This document shows positions 19,484 through 27,999 of a stretch of 64,000 nucleotides of DNA, one piece after another (the stretch's first letter is position 1; the number at the start of each line of letters is the position of its first letter). A program made the translations under genes and the position numbers. The notes beneath the pieces were generated by a model. The model was not told the DNA's origin. It was given only the letters and a program-made list of their open reading frames with translations, and did no database searches. Location of the stretch: assembly GCF_004364345.1 (NCBI RefSeq), contig NZ_SOCA01000005.1:62001-126000 (forward strand), given 5' to 3'. This DNA is from Prosthecobacter fusiformis (GTDB lineage Bacteria > Verrucomicrobiota > Verrucomicrobiia > Verrucomicrobiales > Verrucomicrobiaceae).

Positions 19484-19560
19484 GGAGCGGTAGCTCAATT
19501 GGTTAGAGCGCCAGCCTGTCACGTTGGAGGTTGCGGGTTCAAGTCCCGTCCGTTCCGCCA
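19484..19560 (+). tRNA. tRNA-Asp (anticodon GUC), copy 2, CCA encoded
   Basis: Identical over all 77 bases to copy 1. Together with its promoter and terminator it forms the second unit of a tandem duplication with a 263-base period. Confidence 0.96.
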
Positions 19561-19576
19561 GTGAGTTTGTTAAAAG

Positions 19577-19604
19577 AACCCGTTCAGAAATGAACGGGTT
19601 TTTT
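19577..19604 (+). terminator. Intrinsic terminator of tRNA-Asp copy 2
   Basis: The same 10-bp stem and GAAA loop as copy 1, followed by a T-run. The 19605-19801 stretch after it shows no feature that I can support. Confidence 0.92.
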
Positions 19605-19801
19605 GTGCCAGGATAGCCGACCTGCAGTCTTCCATAGGGCTGTTTTGTTCAACCAAAAGGACACCCAACTCCGTCACTGGATCATCATTTTTTTCGAATA
19701 CTTTGTAGGGTCGGGCGGTTCGATCAGTTTGTTCTTCAAGGGCATCTTTTCACATCCTTTCAGAATTTGAATCACGCCTCACTAAAACCCGATTCCTGCC
19801 C

Positions 19802-20143
19802 GTGACCACTTCCACGATCCAGTCCCTCAAGCTCACTCTTGTTTCCGCAGTCGGCCTCTCAAAGGATGCTCTGCATGTTCACATCGGCCTGGCTGTTTTT
19901 GTTCTGGTGATGGTCATTTTCAAAAGACCTCTCCGGTCGCTCATTCCTTGGCTGGCTGCCTTCGGCATTGCCTGTTTGGGGGAAGCCGTGGACATGCGTG
20001 ATGATCTCTCCAGCCTGGGACATTGGCGCTGGCAGGCCAGTTTGCATGACGTCATGAACACTGCTTTCTGGCCCACTGCCTTTTTCCTTCTGGCTAGATT
20101 CTCCAGCCTGACGGCTTCCCGCAAGACCTCCTCAGGATCGTGA
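19802..20143 (+). CDS. Small membrane protein, function unknown
   Basis: A 113-residue protein read from a GTG start. It has two or three hydrophobic segments (about 26-42, 46-60 and 84-99), with 'KDALHVHIGLAVF' before the first and 'GEAVDMRDDLSSLGHWRW' between the second and third. The loop pattern resembles small VanZ-like membrane proteins but is not specific. I do not recognise a family. The start codon is uncertain, since no ATG is available upstream in frame. Confidence 0.5.
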   Translation: MTTSTIQSLKLTLVSAVGLSKDALHVHIGLAVFVLVMVIFKRPLRSLIPWLAAFGIACLGEAVDMRDDLSSLGHWRWQASLHDVMNTAFWPTAFFLLARFSSLTASRKTSSGS

Positions 20144-20214
20144 TGTTTCGGTGCGGGCTGCAACAACCGCAGCTAAGTTTCCTTATGAACCTGAGCCTCC
20201 AGCGGACTGTATTT

Positions 20215-21306
20215 TTACTCCTCTACTGCCTGCGCCCGAGGTGCTGAGCGGAAACTGGTCCCAATGATCAGCGATGAAATCCCTGGCTTCCACTGGTAGC
20301 CGACGCCGAAAGGCAGATCACCAGACACCGCCGTCTTGAAGGCCATGTCTAGATCCGTCTGAAAGTGCTGTTGAAATAGCTCAATGGGGCCAGGGTAGTT
20401 GCCATACAGGCTGATCATCCATTGATCGGCAGAAAAGTACTTCAGCGGGATGCCGCTGTCGTCCTGGATAAGGTTGCGAGTATTGGACAGCAGGAAATTG
20501 CGCACACTGCTGAATTCCTCCATGTGCATCAGGTAGGAAGCGGCTTTGACGAAAGCATTGCCCTGGCCTTGTTTCTTGCAGAATTCGACGAACCCTGCAT
20601 TGCTCTTGATTCCCCAATTGGAAAGATCTGTCGTGAAGTAATAGAGAGTCTGAGTGCGACCGGTATTCCCAATGAAGGTAATCTTCACCCCCGGTGTTTT
20701 CGATTTGCCCGCAGTCAGTTCTCCTGAATCACTGACCTTCACCAGTTCGGCATCCACGATTCGGCACCCAGCCCGGGCCAGGAATACATAAAGCACGGGT
20801 ATTGTTCCGCTTAGCTGTGTCTGGCTCAGGTCATTCTTCATATCGGCAGTGATGAAGAAGCTGAAGCTCAGGATCGCATTCAATGCGGTGCGTAGATTAC
20901 CCAGCGCACTGTGTAACGCACCCGGGCTTAGCGAAGCCACATCGGGCAGCGTACCCACAGGTTCGCGTCCGCATAGGATATAGGTACTGGCATTGGGAAA
21001 GAAGGCATTCGCATACAGAAAGTCCGGACCGCTGAAGGTATAAAAAAGCGGGCTAGGATCTTCATAAATGTAGTTTAGCGTCGTCGGCATCCAGGTCCGG
21101 ATGCGTGAAAGCTGGCGCTCCTCAAGGTCCAGCCAGGCCCGATGAAATGAAGATGCATGATTCTGCCAGGAGGGCTCTCTGGCGAGAGGCTCAAGCTCAG
21201 TGGCATCCACGGAAAGTCCGGCCAGAAAACGCGCCTGATGGTCTGGCGGTGCCGCAGCATGGACGGTGGTCGAAAGGCACAGCAAACACAGGAGAAGATT
21301 TTTCAT
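20215..21306 (-). CDS. Secreted protein of unknown function
   Basis: A 363-residue protein with a signal peptide (MKNLLLCLLCLSTTVHAAA). It has no recognised domain, but the sequence is well-behaved coding: 'YTFSGPDFLYANAFFPNASTYILCGREPVG' near 75-105, 'SFFITADMKNDL' near 140, and 'YFSADQWMISLYGNYPGPIELF' near 300. This composition suggests a globular periplasmic or extracellular protein. ATG 21306 is chosen because it gives the signal peptide; the longer frame to 21456 overlaps the superoxide dismutase gene. The coding strand is the same as the sodA-like gene upstream, 83 bases away. Confidence 0.65.
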   Translation of the reverse strand: MKNLLLCLLCLSTTVHAAAPPDHQARFLAGLSVDATELEPLAREPSWQNHASSFHRAWLDLEERQLSRIRTWMPTTLNYIYEDPSPLFYTFSGPDFLYANAFFPNASTYILCGREPVGTLPDVASLSPGALHSALGNLRTALNAILSFSFFITADMKNDLSQTQLSGTIPVLYVFLARAGCRIVDAELVKVSDSGELTAGKSKTPGVKITFIGNTGRTQTLYYFTTDLSNWGIKSNAGFVEFCKKQGQGNAFVKAASYLMHMEEFSSVRNFLLSNTRNLIQDDSGIPLKYFSADQWMISLYGNYPGPIELFQQHFQTDLDMAFKTAVSGDLPFGVGYQWKPGISSLIIGTSFRSAPRAQAVEE

Positions 21307-21389
21307 GCGGCAGGTGAGGTGTGGGCGATGCCTATACAGCAGCAGCCCAGCCAGACTTGCGAGAATTACCAAATGTTCAAGTCTCCATC

Positions 21390-22223
21390 TCAGGCTTTGC
21401 CTCGCACTATGGTATAGGCCCGGCTCACAAAATCCCAGTTTACCACCTTCCACCACGCATCAATATACTGCTCCCGGTCATCCTGATACTGCTCATAGTA
21501 GCTGTGTTCCCACAGATCCAGGGCCAGGATAGGTCGGCCAGATTCATGCCAGGGAATGTGGCTCTTCATCATCGGATTGTCTTCATTCGACGTAGTGGTC
21601 ACTACCAGGCAGCCATCCTGTCGATGCACCAGCCATGCCCATCCTGGCTCCGTATGCTGCATCGCCGCCTCTTTAAACACGTGGCGAAATGATTTCACAC
21701 TGCCAAAATCCTCCTGAATAGCTCGCGCTACCGCAGATTGCGGCCCCGTCGGCCCAGCACCTGCCGGACATAAAAAACGCCAGAAAGCCGTATGATTGAT
21801 GTGTCCGCCCCCGGCACTGCGGATCATCTGCACTGAACTTTGAGACAACGTCTGCGGTGGCTGAAAAGACCGCCCCTGACTGACGAGTTGCCCTAACGGC
21901 ATCCGCGAATCAGACCGCTGCGGTTGCACCACCTGGTCCATTCCGGGCATCAGGGAAACAACGTTACCCACGGTCATCCCTTCGGCATCCAGGGTGTTGC
22001 GCAGGTCACTCACATACCGGGCATGATGTTCCTCAAAATGCTGGCGCAGCATGCTCGCTTTCATGAATGGCTCCAGGGCCTCAAAAGGGAAGTTCAGTGG
22101 CTCCTGGCGCATCGGCACGCCCAGTGGGGCGTCACTGACCTCAGAATCCGCCCAGAGCGGCCCGACAAGCGCTGCCGCCGCCGAACTGAGAAATCCTCGC
22201 CTACTAATGCGCAAATATTGCAT
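21390..22223 (-). CDS. Tat-exported Fe/Mn superoxide dismutase
   Basis: A 277-residue protein with a twin-arginine signal (SRRGFLSSAAAAL at 7-19). Metal ligands are His62 ('QHFEEHH'), His144 ('NHTAFW'), Asp236 and His240 ('LDLWEHSYY'). It is longer than the usual ~200 residues because of the signal and an insertion of about 30 residues between the N-terminal helices (95-130). The position before His144 carries Gly as in Mn enzymes, but the outer-sphere Gln expected in 'NQDxP' is Glu214 ('SNEDNP'). It would dismutate superoxide in the periplasm. Metal preference cannot be decided. Confidence 0.9.
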   Translation of the reverse strand: MQYLRISRRGFLSSAAAALVGPLWADSEVSDAPLGVPMRQEPLNFPFEALEPFMKASMLRQHFEEHHARYVSDLRNTLDAEGMTVGNVVSLMPGMDQVVQPQRSDSRMPLGQLVSQGRSFQPPQTLSQSSVQMIRSAGGGHINHTAFWRFLCPAGAGPTGPQSAVARAIQEDFGSVKSFRHVFKEAAMQHTEPGWAWLVHRQDGCLVVTTTSNEDNPMMKSHIPWHESGRPILALDLWEHSYYEQYQDDREQYIDAWWKVVNWDFVSRAYTIVRGKA

Positions 22224-22311
22224 GGTTGTGACAATACCCGAAAGCTAAAAAACCTGGCAATCAGAAACATCCTTACCATTTGGCAATGTTCAGAATCTGT
22301 CCGTGGAATAG

Positions 22312-23628
22312 TCAGACGGCTTCTTTATTCGCCTTGGGTGACGCCCAATAGATAAGCAGACCCACCAGCATGGTGCCCAGACCCGCTAATGATTCGACCG
22401 GCCTTTGCTGCCAGACGAATACCAGCATCCAGAGGCTGATGCCGAGAAAGATCAGCGGGGTGAGCGGATACCCCCAGCAGCGTATAGGACGCGGGAGATT
22501 CGGTTGCCGCCAGCGCAGGATCATCATGCCTAGGACAGTGGCAAAGGAGCATAGCTGAATGCTGAACTGAACATAGTTCAGCACGGATTCAAAGCTGGCT
22601 GTCAGCAGCAGCGCCAAGACGATGAGCAATTGAAACAGCAGCGCCACGACAGGCACTCCGCGTCCCGACTTCATGGCAAAAGGCTTCAGCAGCACCAGAT
22701 CCTGCCCCATGGCCATGGTCACTCGTGGACCGACCCAGGTCATCGCACTGATGCTGGAGACCAGCCCCAGGCAGATGAGCCCGGACATCAGATTCCCACC
22801 CAGTTTACCAAAGATGAAATCCGCCGCCACATGCCCCACCTCGTTCTTGCCCTCAAGCTCGCTTATCGGGGCGGCGTATAGGAAGACGGCGTTCAATGCC
22901 ACATAGAGAACAGTCACGAGTCCGGTGCCCAAGGCAATGGCCCGGGGCACATTCCGCGCAGGATCGCGGATCTCCCCAATGATATACGTGGCTGCATTCC
23001 AGCCCGCATAGGAATACATGACGTAAACGAGGCTGATGGCAAAGGCTTGGCTGCTGATCAATGCACCGTCTCCCTCGACAGGGGCAAAGGATACCGGCTG
23101 ACCATCCGCCAGCACTGCTCCGGCGATGATGAATACCAGGATGAGCGCCACCTTACCCCAGGTGGCCAAGTTTTGGAACCGGGCCGCTACCTGTATACCA
23201 AACATGTGCACGATGGTTACTGCGACCGATACCCCCAGAGACAGATGCATGGCCGAGACTCCTGGAAAGATACCCGTATAATACTTCCCGAAGGCCATGG
23301 CGGCCAAGGCGATCGGCGCGGCGAACCCTACGGTGGCGGAAAGCCAGCCTGCCACAAAGCCTGCAGCTGGATGATAGATGCGGGATAGGAAATGGTATTC
23401 CCCGCCGGACCTCGGCAGGGCTGCGGCCAGCTCGCCATAAGCCAGTGCACCGCAGAAGGCACAGAGCCCGCCGACCGCCCATAGCACCACAATGGTAAAG
23501 CCTGAGGGTAAACCTCCGACCTGGTAGCCAAGGCTGGTGAATACCCCGGTTCCGATCATGTTCGCCACCACAACGGCGGTCGCGGTCAGCAGGGATACGC
23601 CAGTGCGTGAGGAGGGAGCTTCATTCAT
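22312..23628 (-). CDS. APC-superfamily amino acid permease
   Basis: A 438-residue membrane protein with about 12 helices. The first helix carries the APC substrate motif 'VVVANMIGTGVFTSLGYQ', and 'FCGALAYGELAAALPRSGGEYHFLSRIYHP' is the conserved helix 2-3 region of amino acid/polyamine transporters. It is expected to carry an amino acid by H+ symport or by exchange. The substrate is not evident. It is monocistronic, about 88 bases upstream of the dismutase gene on the same strand. Confidence 0.9.
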   Translation of the reverse strand: MNEAPSSRTGVSLLTATAVVVANMIGTGVFTSLGYQVGGLPSGFTIVVLWAVGGLCAFCGALAYGELAAALPRSGGEYHFLSRIYHPAAGFVAGWLSATVGFAAPIALAAMAFGKYYTGIFPGVSAMHLSLGVSVAVTIVHMFGIQVAARFQNLATWGKVALILVFIIAGAVLADGQPVSFAPVEGDGALISSQAFAISLVYVMYSYAGWNAATYIIGEIRDPARNVPRAIALGTGLVTVLYVALNAVFLYAAPISELEGKNEVGHVAADFIFGKLGGNLMSGLICLGLVSSISAMTWVGPRVTMAMGQDLVLLKPFAMKSGRGVPVVALLFQLLIVLALLLTASFESVLNYVQFSIQLCSFATVLGMMILRWRQPNLPRPIRCWGYPLTPLIFLGISLWMLVFVWQQRPVESLAGLGTMLVGLLIYWASPKANKEAV

Positions 23629-23838
23629 GGGAGTCTTGGATAGAAGGGATCGCCACAGCCGCAGCTTATACGATGCTAGCTTGATGAGGGTTATGTCATG
23701 AGATGCCTATACGCAAGCGGTCCAAACATACGTTCAAGTTACTCACGCAGGAGCCATACCGATCTGACAAAAACCTTGCCCGATGAGCCGGGAGAAGTAG
23801 AACGATCTTGAAACCGTAACTCTTTGATTTTCAAAGAG

Positions 23839-23923
23839 TGGTGCTCGGGAAGGGACTCGAACCCTTAAGCCTTTCGGCACAAGATCCTTAGTCTTGCGCG
23901 TATACCAATTCCGCCACCCGAGC
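23839..23923 (-). tRNA. tRNA-Leu (anticodon AAG), CCA encoded
   Basis: An 85-base class II tRNA on the minus strand. The acceptor GCTCGGG/CCCGAGC is followed by A and an encoded CCA. A long variable arm (TGCCGAAAGGCTTA region) fits leucine. The anticodon stem CAAGA/TCTTG closes the loop CTAAGGA, giving AAG. A34 is unusual in bacteria, where leucine CUU/CUC codons are normally read by a GAG tRNA. Confidence 0.9.
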
Positions 23924-24025
23924 AGGGCCGCTGATTTGCAGGGCGTGAAGTATATCCGGGTGAGGATAGATGCAAGGAATGTTTTACTTTTTCAGCAAAA
24001 AAAACGCTGCTTTCGAAGTCATTCC

Positions 24026-24916
24026 TTATTCTTCCCAAGGCAGATGCCAGGCTTTGATCCATTGCACCTTTTGCTTCTTGAAGCCGAGTTTTAACAGCCG
24101 CTCCTCCATGTCGGGGAGGTGGGCAGCACCGTAAAAGATGGCCAGTCGCTTTTTACCAGCCTGGATCTCGCTCTGCATGACGCCAAGGGCGTGGCGGTTG
24201 CGCTCGCCAATGATGGTGGTGCCGCCGTTGGTCTCCATGCCGGCGATGAGGGATTCCATGCTGTCGAACTCCTGGCCGACGAGACGCTTGAGGTCCATGG
24301 AGGGATCCTCCTGGCGCATGATCATGAGAAGCTCCAGCATATTCGGCTGGGGGCGGTCGCGGACCTGGGCGTTCTGCGCCTGGATGGCTTTCATCCAGAG
24401 GGTGATGAAGGTTTCCTGTTTGGTTTCTTGGGCTTCGAAAAAACCTTCCACGCTCATATCGGCATGGACAAAATTAGCGGCTTTATAATCGATGCCGCGA
24501 AGCTGGCTTTCCAGTTTCAGGGTCTTGCGCATTGTCTCCTGGACTTGGCCCAGCCATTGCAGCTTTTCATTGCCGTCGCCGGGTTTGAGTTCTTCGCGCT
24601 GCTCCATGGGACGGCCGACGAGTTCGTAGAGCACGGCGTCATAGGTTTTGAAACGAGCGTTGAGCTCATCAAAATAGGCTTTATCCGCGATGTGGACGGC
24701 TCCTACTAGGTCCACGATGACACCTGTGGGGGAGGTATAGGTGACGATGGATGTCTGGAGCGAATCACTCTCGTCATCTTCGACGTATCGCAGGAAATCT
24801 GTGGCCTCCGGTGCAGGTGGCACCGGGGGCACAGGAGGTGGGGATGGCTCTGCGCTGAAGGCCAGCGCAGTGGCCGTCACTGCGAACATGAAGGGGAGGG
24901 AACGCAGTGGATTCAT
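24026..24916 (-). CDS. TraB/GumN family protein, secreted
   Basis: A 296-residue protein with a signal peptide followed by a Pro-rich linker (24-36). The TraB/PrgY/GumN fold is indicated by 'DLVGAVHIADKAYFDEL' (69-85), 'YELVGRP' (~96-102), 'GERNRHAL' (~237-244) and 'LAIFYGAAHLPDMEERL' (~259-275), the Glu and His residues proposed to form a metal-dependent peptidase-like site. It follows the dienelactone hydrolase gene by 6 bases on the same strand, so the two are almost certainly cotranscribed. Confidence 0.88.
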   Translation of the reverse strand: MNPLRSLPFMFAVTATALAFSAEPSPPPVPPVPPAPEATDFLRYVEDDESDSLQTSIVTYTSPTGVIVDLVGAVHIADKAYFDELNARFKTYDAVLYELVGRPMEQREELKPGDGNEKLQWLGQVQETMRKTLKLESQLRGIDYKAANFVHADMSVEGFFEAQETKQETFITLWMKAIQAQNAQVRDRPQPNMLELLMIMRQEDPSMDLKRLVGQEFDSMESLIAGMETNGGTTIIGERNRHALGVMQSEIQAGKKRLAIFYGAAHLPDMEERLLKLGFKKQKVQWIKAWHLPWEE

Positions 24917-24922
24917 GAGAGT

Positions 24923-25696
24923 TTATTCGGTGAAGATGCGGCCAAAGAAGGCTTTCATTTCCTCCCAGGAGGCTTTGTCGGCGGCCTCATTGTAGGCGGC
25001 TCCTTTGGAATTGTCATTGCCAGCACCTTTCTGGGTGAAGGCATGCACAGCACCTGGGTATTCGACGAGTTTATAGTCCACGCCGGAGTCCTTCATTTCT
25101 TCCTGGAAGGCCGCCATGTCCTTGGGGGCGACAAAGGGATCATCAGCACCATGGAGGACGAGCACCTTGGCCTTTATCTTCTTGCCATCGGCCGGGGTAG
25201 GGGAATCCAGGCTACCGTGGAAGCTGACGATGCCTTTGATCGGAGCACCGCTGCGGCCAAGCTCGATGGCGGCCAGTCCGCCGAAGCAATAACCGATGCA
25301 GGCGACTTTCGTCGGGTTGGTGCGGCTGTCTTTGTTCAGTACTTTGAGTCCGGCTTTCACGCGTTCACGCAGCAGGGCGCGGTCGGTTTTATACTTGCCA
25401 GCCTCTTTACCGGATTCGGGCGGCATGGGGCGGATACCTTTGCCATAAACGTCTGCGACGAATACGTTGTAACCGAGTTCGGCCAGCATCCGTGCGCTAT
25501 TCTTTTCATGGTCACTGATGCCCGTCCACTGGTGGACGATGAGCACCGAGGGGCGCTTGCCTTCGATCTCGTCATCATACGCATGCCAGCCTTCGCAGAG
25601 GACGTCACCCACTTTGTATTCGACAGATTTTTCAACAATGGAGGCTCCAGCGAAACTGGTGACCAGGGAGAAGAGGGCAAACAAAGCGCGTTTCAT
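24923..25696 (-). CDS. Dienelactone hydrolase family protein, secreted
   Basis: A 257-residue alpha/beta hydrolase with a signal peptide (1-19). The nucleophile elbow is 'GYCFGG' with Cys137, the family hallmark. The acidic residue is in 'HGADDPF' (Asp185/186) and His218 in 'GAVHAF'. Members cleave dienelactones or other esters; a periplasmic role here is suggested by the signal peptide. It lies between the FdhF-like gene and the TraB-like gene, all on the minus strand with gaps of 23 and 6 bases, so a three-gene unit is possible. Confidence 0.9.
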   Translation of the reverse strand: MKRALFALFSLVTSFAGASIVEKSVEYKVGDVLCEGWHAYDDEIEGKRPSVLIVHQWTGISDHEKNSARMLAELGYNVFVADVYGKGIRPMPPESGKEAGKYKTDRALLRERVKAGLKVLNKDSRTNPTKVACIGYCFGGLAAIELGRSGAPIKGIVSFHGSLDSPTPADGKKIKAKVLVLHGADDPFVAPKDMAAFQEEMKDSGVDYKLVEYPGAVHAFTQKGAGNDNSKGAAYNEAADKASWEEMKAFFGRIFTE

Positions 25697-25719
25697 AAAG
25701 GGGGGGCTTAATGGGTATA

Positions 25720-27999
25720 TTAGGCGGAAGGTTGGATGGTGACCAGTACACTCTTTGAGGTGGGCGTCAGGCTGACGTCCGCAAAGCTGCCGATCGGTAC
25801 TAAAACGTTAGCCTCAGGAAAATAGGCCGCACAATTCCCTGGAGGCTGATCATAAGGCACGGCGAGGAAACGAGGGGCATGGCGGGTTTCGCCTTGGAAG
25901 TGGCTGGTGATGTCCACCGGCTCCAGAGGGCCGATGTTGCGATCCTTCATATCCTGGGGGTTCATGAAGATGATGCGACGCTCATTGCCAATGCCTCGAT
26001 AGCGGTCATCCAGTCCGTAAATGGTGGTATTGAACTGATCGTGGCTGCGGAAGGTCTGGAGGATGAGCTGTCCAGGGCCGGGCACAAGGACCTGCAAAGG
26101 GTGGGTATGGATCTCGGCCTTGCCAGTGCTGGTTTTCCAGATGCGCTGACGGGCGGTATTGGGCAGGTAAAAACCACCGGGTTCACGGACGCGACCATTG
26201 AAGTCTTCGAAGCCAGGGACGACGCGCTCGATGAGATCTCGAATGCTGTCGTAGTTTTCGACCAAGGCAGCCCAGTCTACTTTCGAGCGTGCGCCCAGCG
26301 TGGCTTCAGCGGTGCGGGCGACAATCATGGGCTCGCTCAGCAGGTGTGGGGAGGCGGGTTCCAGGTGACCGTGGGAGGCATGGACGACGCTCATGCTGTT
26401 TTCCACCGTGCAGAACTGGGTGAGGTCGCCACGCTGCTCCCATTCACTGCGGCCCAGGCAGGGGAGGATCAAGCCGATGCGACCCGTAACGACGTGGCTG
26501 CGGTTGAGCTTGGTGCAAATATGGACCGTGAGATTGCAGCGGCGCAGGGCTTCGCCAGTGTATTCGGTATCCGGGGTGGCCTGGAGGAAATTGCCGCCGA
26601 GGGCATAGAATACTTTGCCCCGGCCTTCATGCATGGCGCGGATGGCGGCGACGGTATCCCAGCCATGATGGCGGGGGACTTTGAACTGGAACTCGCGCTC
26701 CAGATTGTCCATGAACCATTCAGGCATCTTTTCAAAAATGCCCATGGTGCGATCTCCTTGGACGTTGCTATGGCCGCGCACGGGGCAGAGGCCTGCACTC
26801 TCACGGCCAATAGCTCCGAGCATTAGATGAATGTTAGTGATCTCCTGGATGGTGGCCACGGCATTTTTGTGCTGGGTCAGGCCCATGGCCCAGCAGGTGA
26901 TCAGCTTGCGCTGGCCGCTGGCACATTGACGGGCGACCATCTGCATGACGTCCCGCTGGATGCCGGAGAGCTTTTCCAGCTCGCTCCAATCCTGGGCTTT
27001 GAGGTGATCCCGATAAGTGTCAAAACCGACGACGTGCTCTTGGATGAATGTTGTGTCCAGTGTGTCATCTTCGACCAGGGTTTTGGCGATGCCTTTGAGC
27101 AGGGCCTGGTCGCCATTCAGATTCACCTGGAGGAAGTGCTTCGCCAGCGGTGTGGACATGCCGAGCACGCCCTTTACCTGCTGAGGGTGCATGAATCCGG
27201 TAAGGCCGGCTTCCTTCATGGGATTGACGGCGATGATGGTGGATCCATTTTCGACGGCGCGCTGCAGGCTGCTGAGCATGCGCGGGTGATTGGTCCCAGG
27301 ATTCTGGCCGATGATGAGGATGGTCTCCGCCGTCTCCAGGTCCTTGAGGGTGACGGTGCCTTTGCCCACGCCGACGCTCTGGTTCAATGCAGCCCCGCTG
27401 GATTCGTGGCACATGTTGGAGCAGTCCGGCAGGTTGTTGGTGCCGAAGTGGCGGACAAAAAGCTGGTATAAAAAGGCAGCTTCGTTGGTGGCACGGCCCG
27501 AGGTATAAAACACCGCCTCATCCGGGGAGGCGAGGGCGTTCAGCTCTTTGGCGATGAGATCGAAAGCATCGTCCCAGGCGATCTCCTCATAATGAGTGGC
27601 TCCTTCTTTTAGCACCATCGGCTGGGTGATGCGCCCGGCCCGGTCCATCTCATAATCGCTCCATTCAGAAAGCTCGGCCACGCTGTTGTCAGCGAAGAAT
27701 TGCGGCGTGACGCGGCTCTTGGTCGTTTCGGAGGCGATAGCCTTGGCCCCGTTCTCGCAAAATTCAAATGCGCTGCGGTGGTCCTCCGGGTCCGGCCAGG
27801 CGCAGCTCGGGCAATCGAATCCGCCATTCTGGTTCAGCTTCAGCATGGCGGAGGTGCCGCGCAGCAGACCGCTGCTGCCATAAACATGCTTCAGGGAATT
27901 GGCCACGGCGGGCACGCCTGCGGCGGAATGCTTGGACTTGCCGACTTGAATGCCGGTGAGTTTCTCCGGCGGCTGGGCGGAAATGGTGGAGGCTGACAT
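25720..27999 (-). CDS. FdhF/YdeP family molybdopterin oxidoreductase
   Basis: A 759-residue cytoplasmic molybdopterin enzyme with no export signal. Near the N-terminus 'DCPSCAWPDP' (Cys63, Cys66) and Cys81 make a reduced Fe-S-type site. 'DCSNMCHESSG' (Cys193, Cys197) occupies the place of the active-site region of formate dehydrogenase H. The 'IIGQNPGTNHPRML', 'VRGHSNVQGDRTMG' and C-terminal 'TFRSHDQFNTTIYGLDDRYRG' motifs are characteristic of the YdeP branch. YdeP-type proteins are linked to acid resistance in Escherichia coli; no formate dehydrogenase accessory genes (fdhD, cytochrome subunits) are adjacent, so the substrate is open. Confidence 0.9.
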   Translation of the reverse strand: MSASTISAQPPEKLTGIQVGKSKHSAAGVPAVANSLKHVYGSSGLLRGTSAMLKLNQNGGFDCPSCAWPDPEDHRSAFEFCENGAKAIASETTKSRVTPQFFADNSVAELSEWSDYEMDRAGRITQPMVLKEGATHYEEIAWDDAFDLIAKELNALASPDEAVFYTSGRATNEAAFLYQLFVRHFGTNNLPDCSNMCHESSGAALNQSVGVGKGTVTLKDLETAETILIIGQNPGTNHPRMLSSLQRAVENGSTIIAVNPMKEAGLTGFMHPQQVKGVLGMSTPLAKHFLQVNLNGDQALLKGIAKTLVEDDTLDTTFIQEHVVGFDTYRDHLKAQDWSELEKLSGIQRDVMQMVARQCASGQRKLITCWAMGLTQHKNAVATIQEITNIHLMLGAIGRESAGLCPVRGHSNVQGDRTMGIFEKMPEWFMDNLEREFQFKVPRHHGWDTVAAIRAMHEGRGKVFYALGGNFLQATPDTEYTGEALRRCNLTVHICTKLNRSHVVTGRIGLILPCLGRSEWEQRGDLTQFCTVENSMSVVHASHGHLEPASPHLLSEPMIVARTAEATLGARSKVDWAALVENYDSIRDLIERVVPGFEDFNGRVREPGGFYLPNTARQRIWKTSTGKAEIHTHPLQVLVPGPGQLILQTFRSHDQFNTTIYGLDDRYRGIGNERRIIFMNPQDMKDRNIGPLEPVDITSHFQGETRHAPRFLAVPYDQPPGNCAAYFPEANVLVPIGSFADVSLTPTSKSVLVTIQPSA

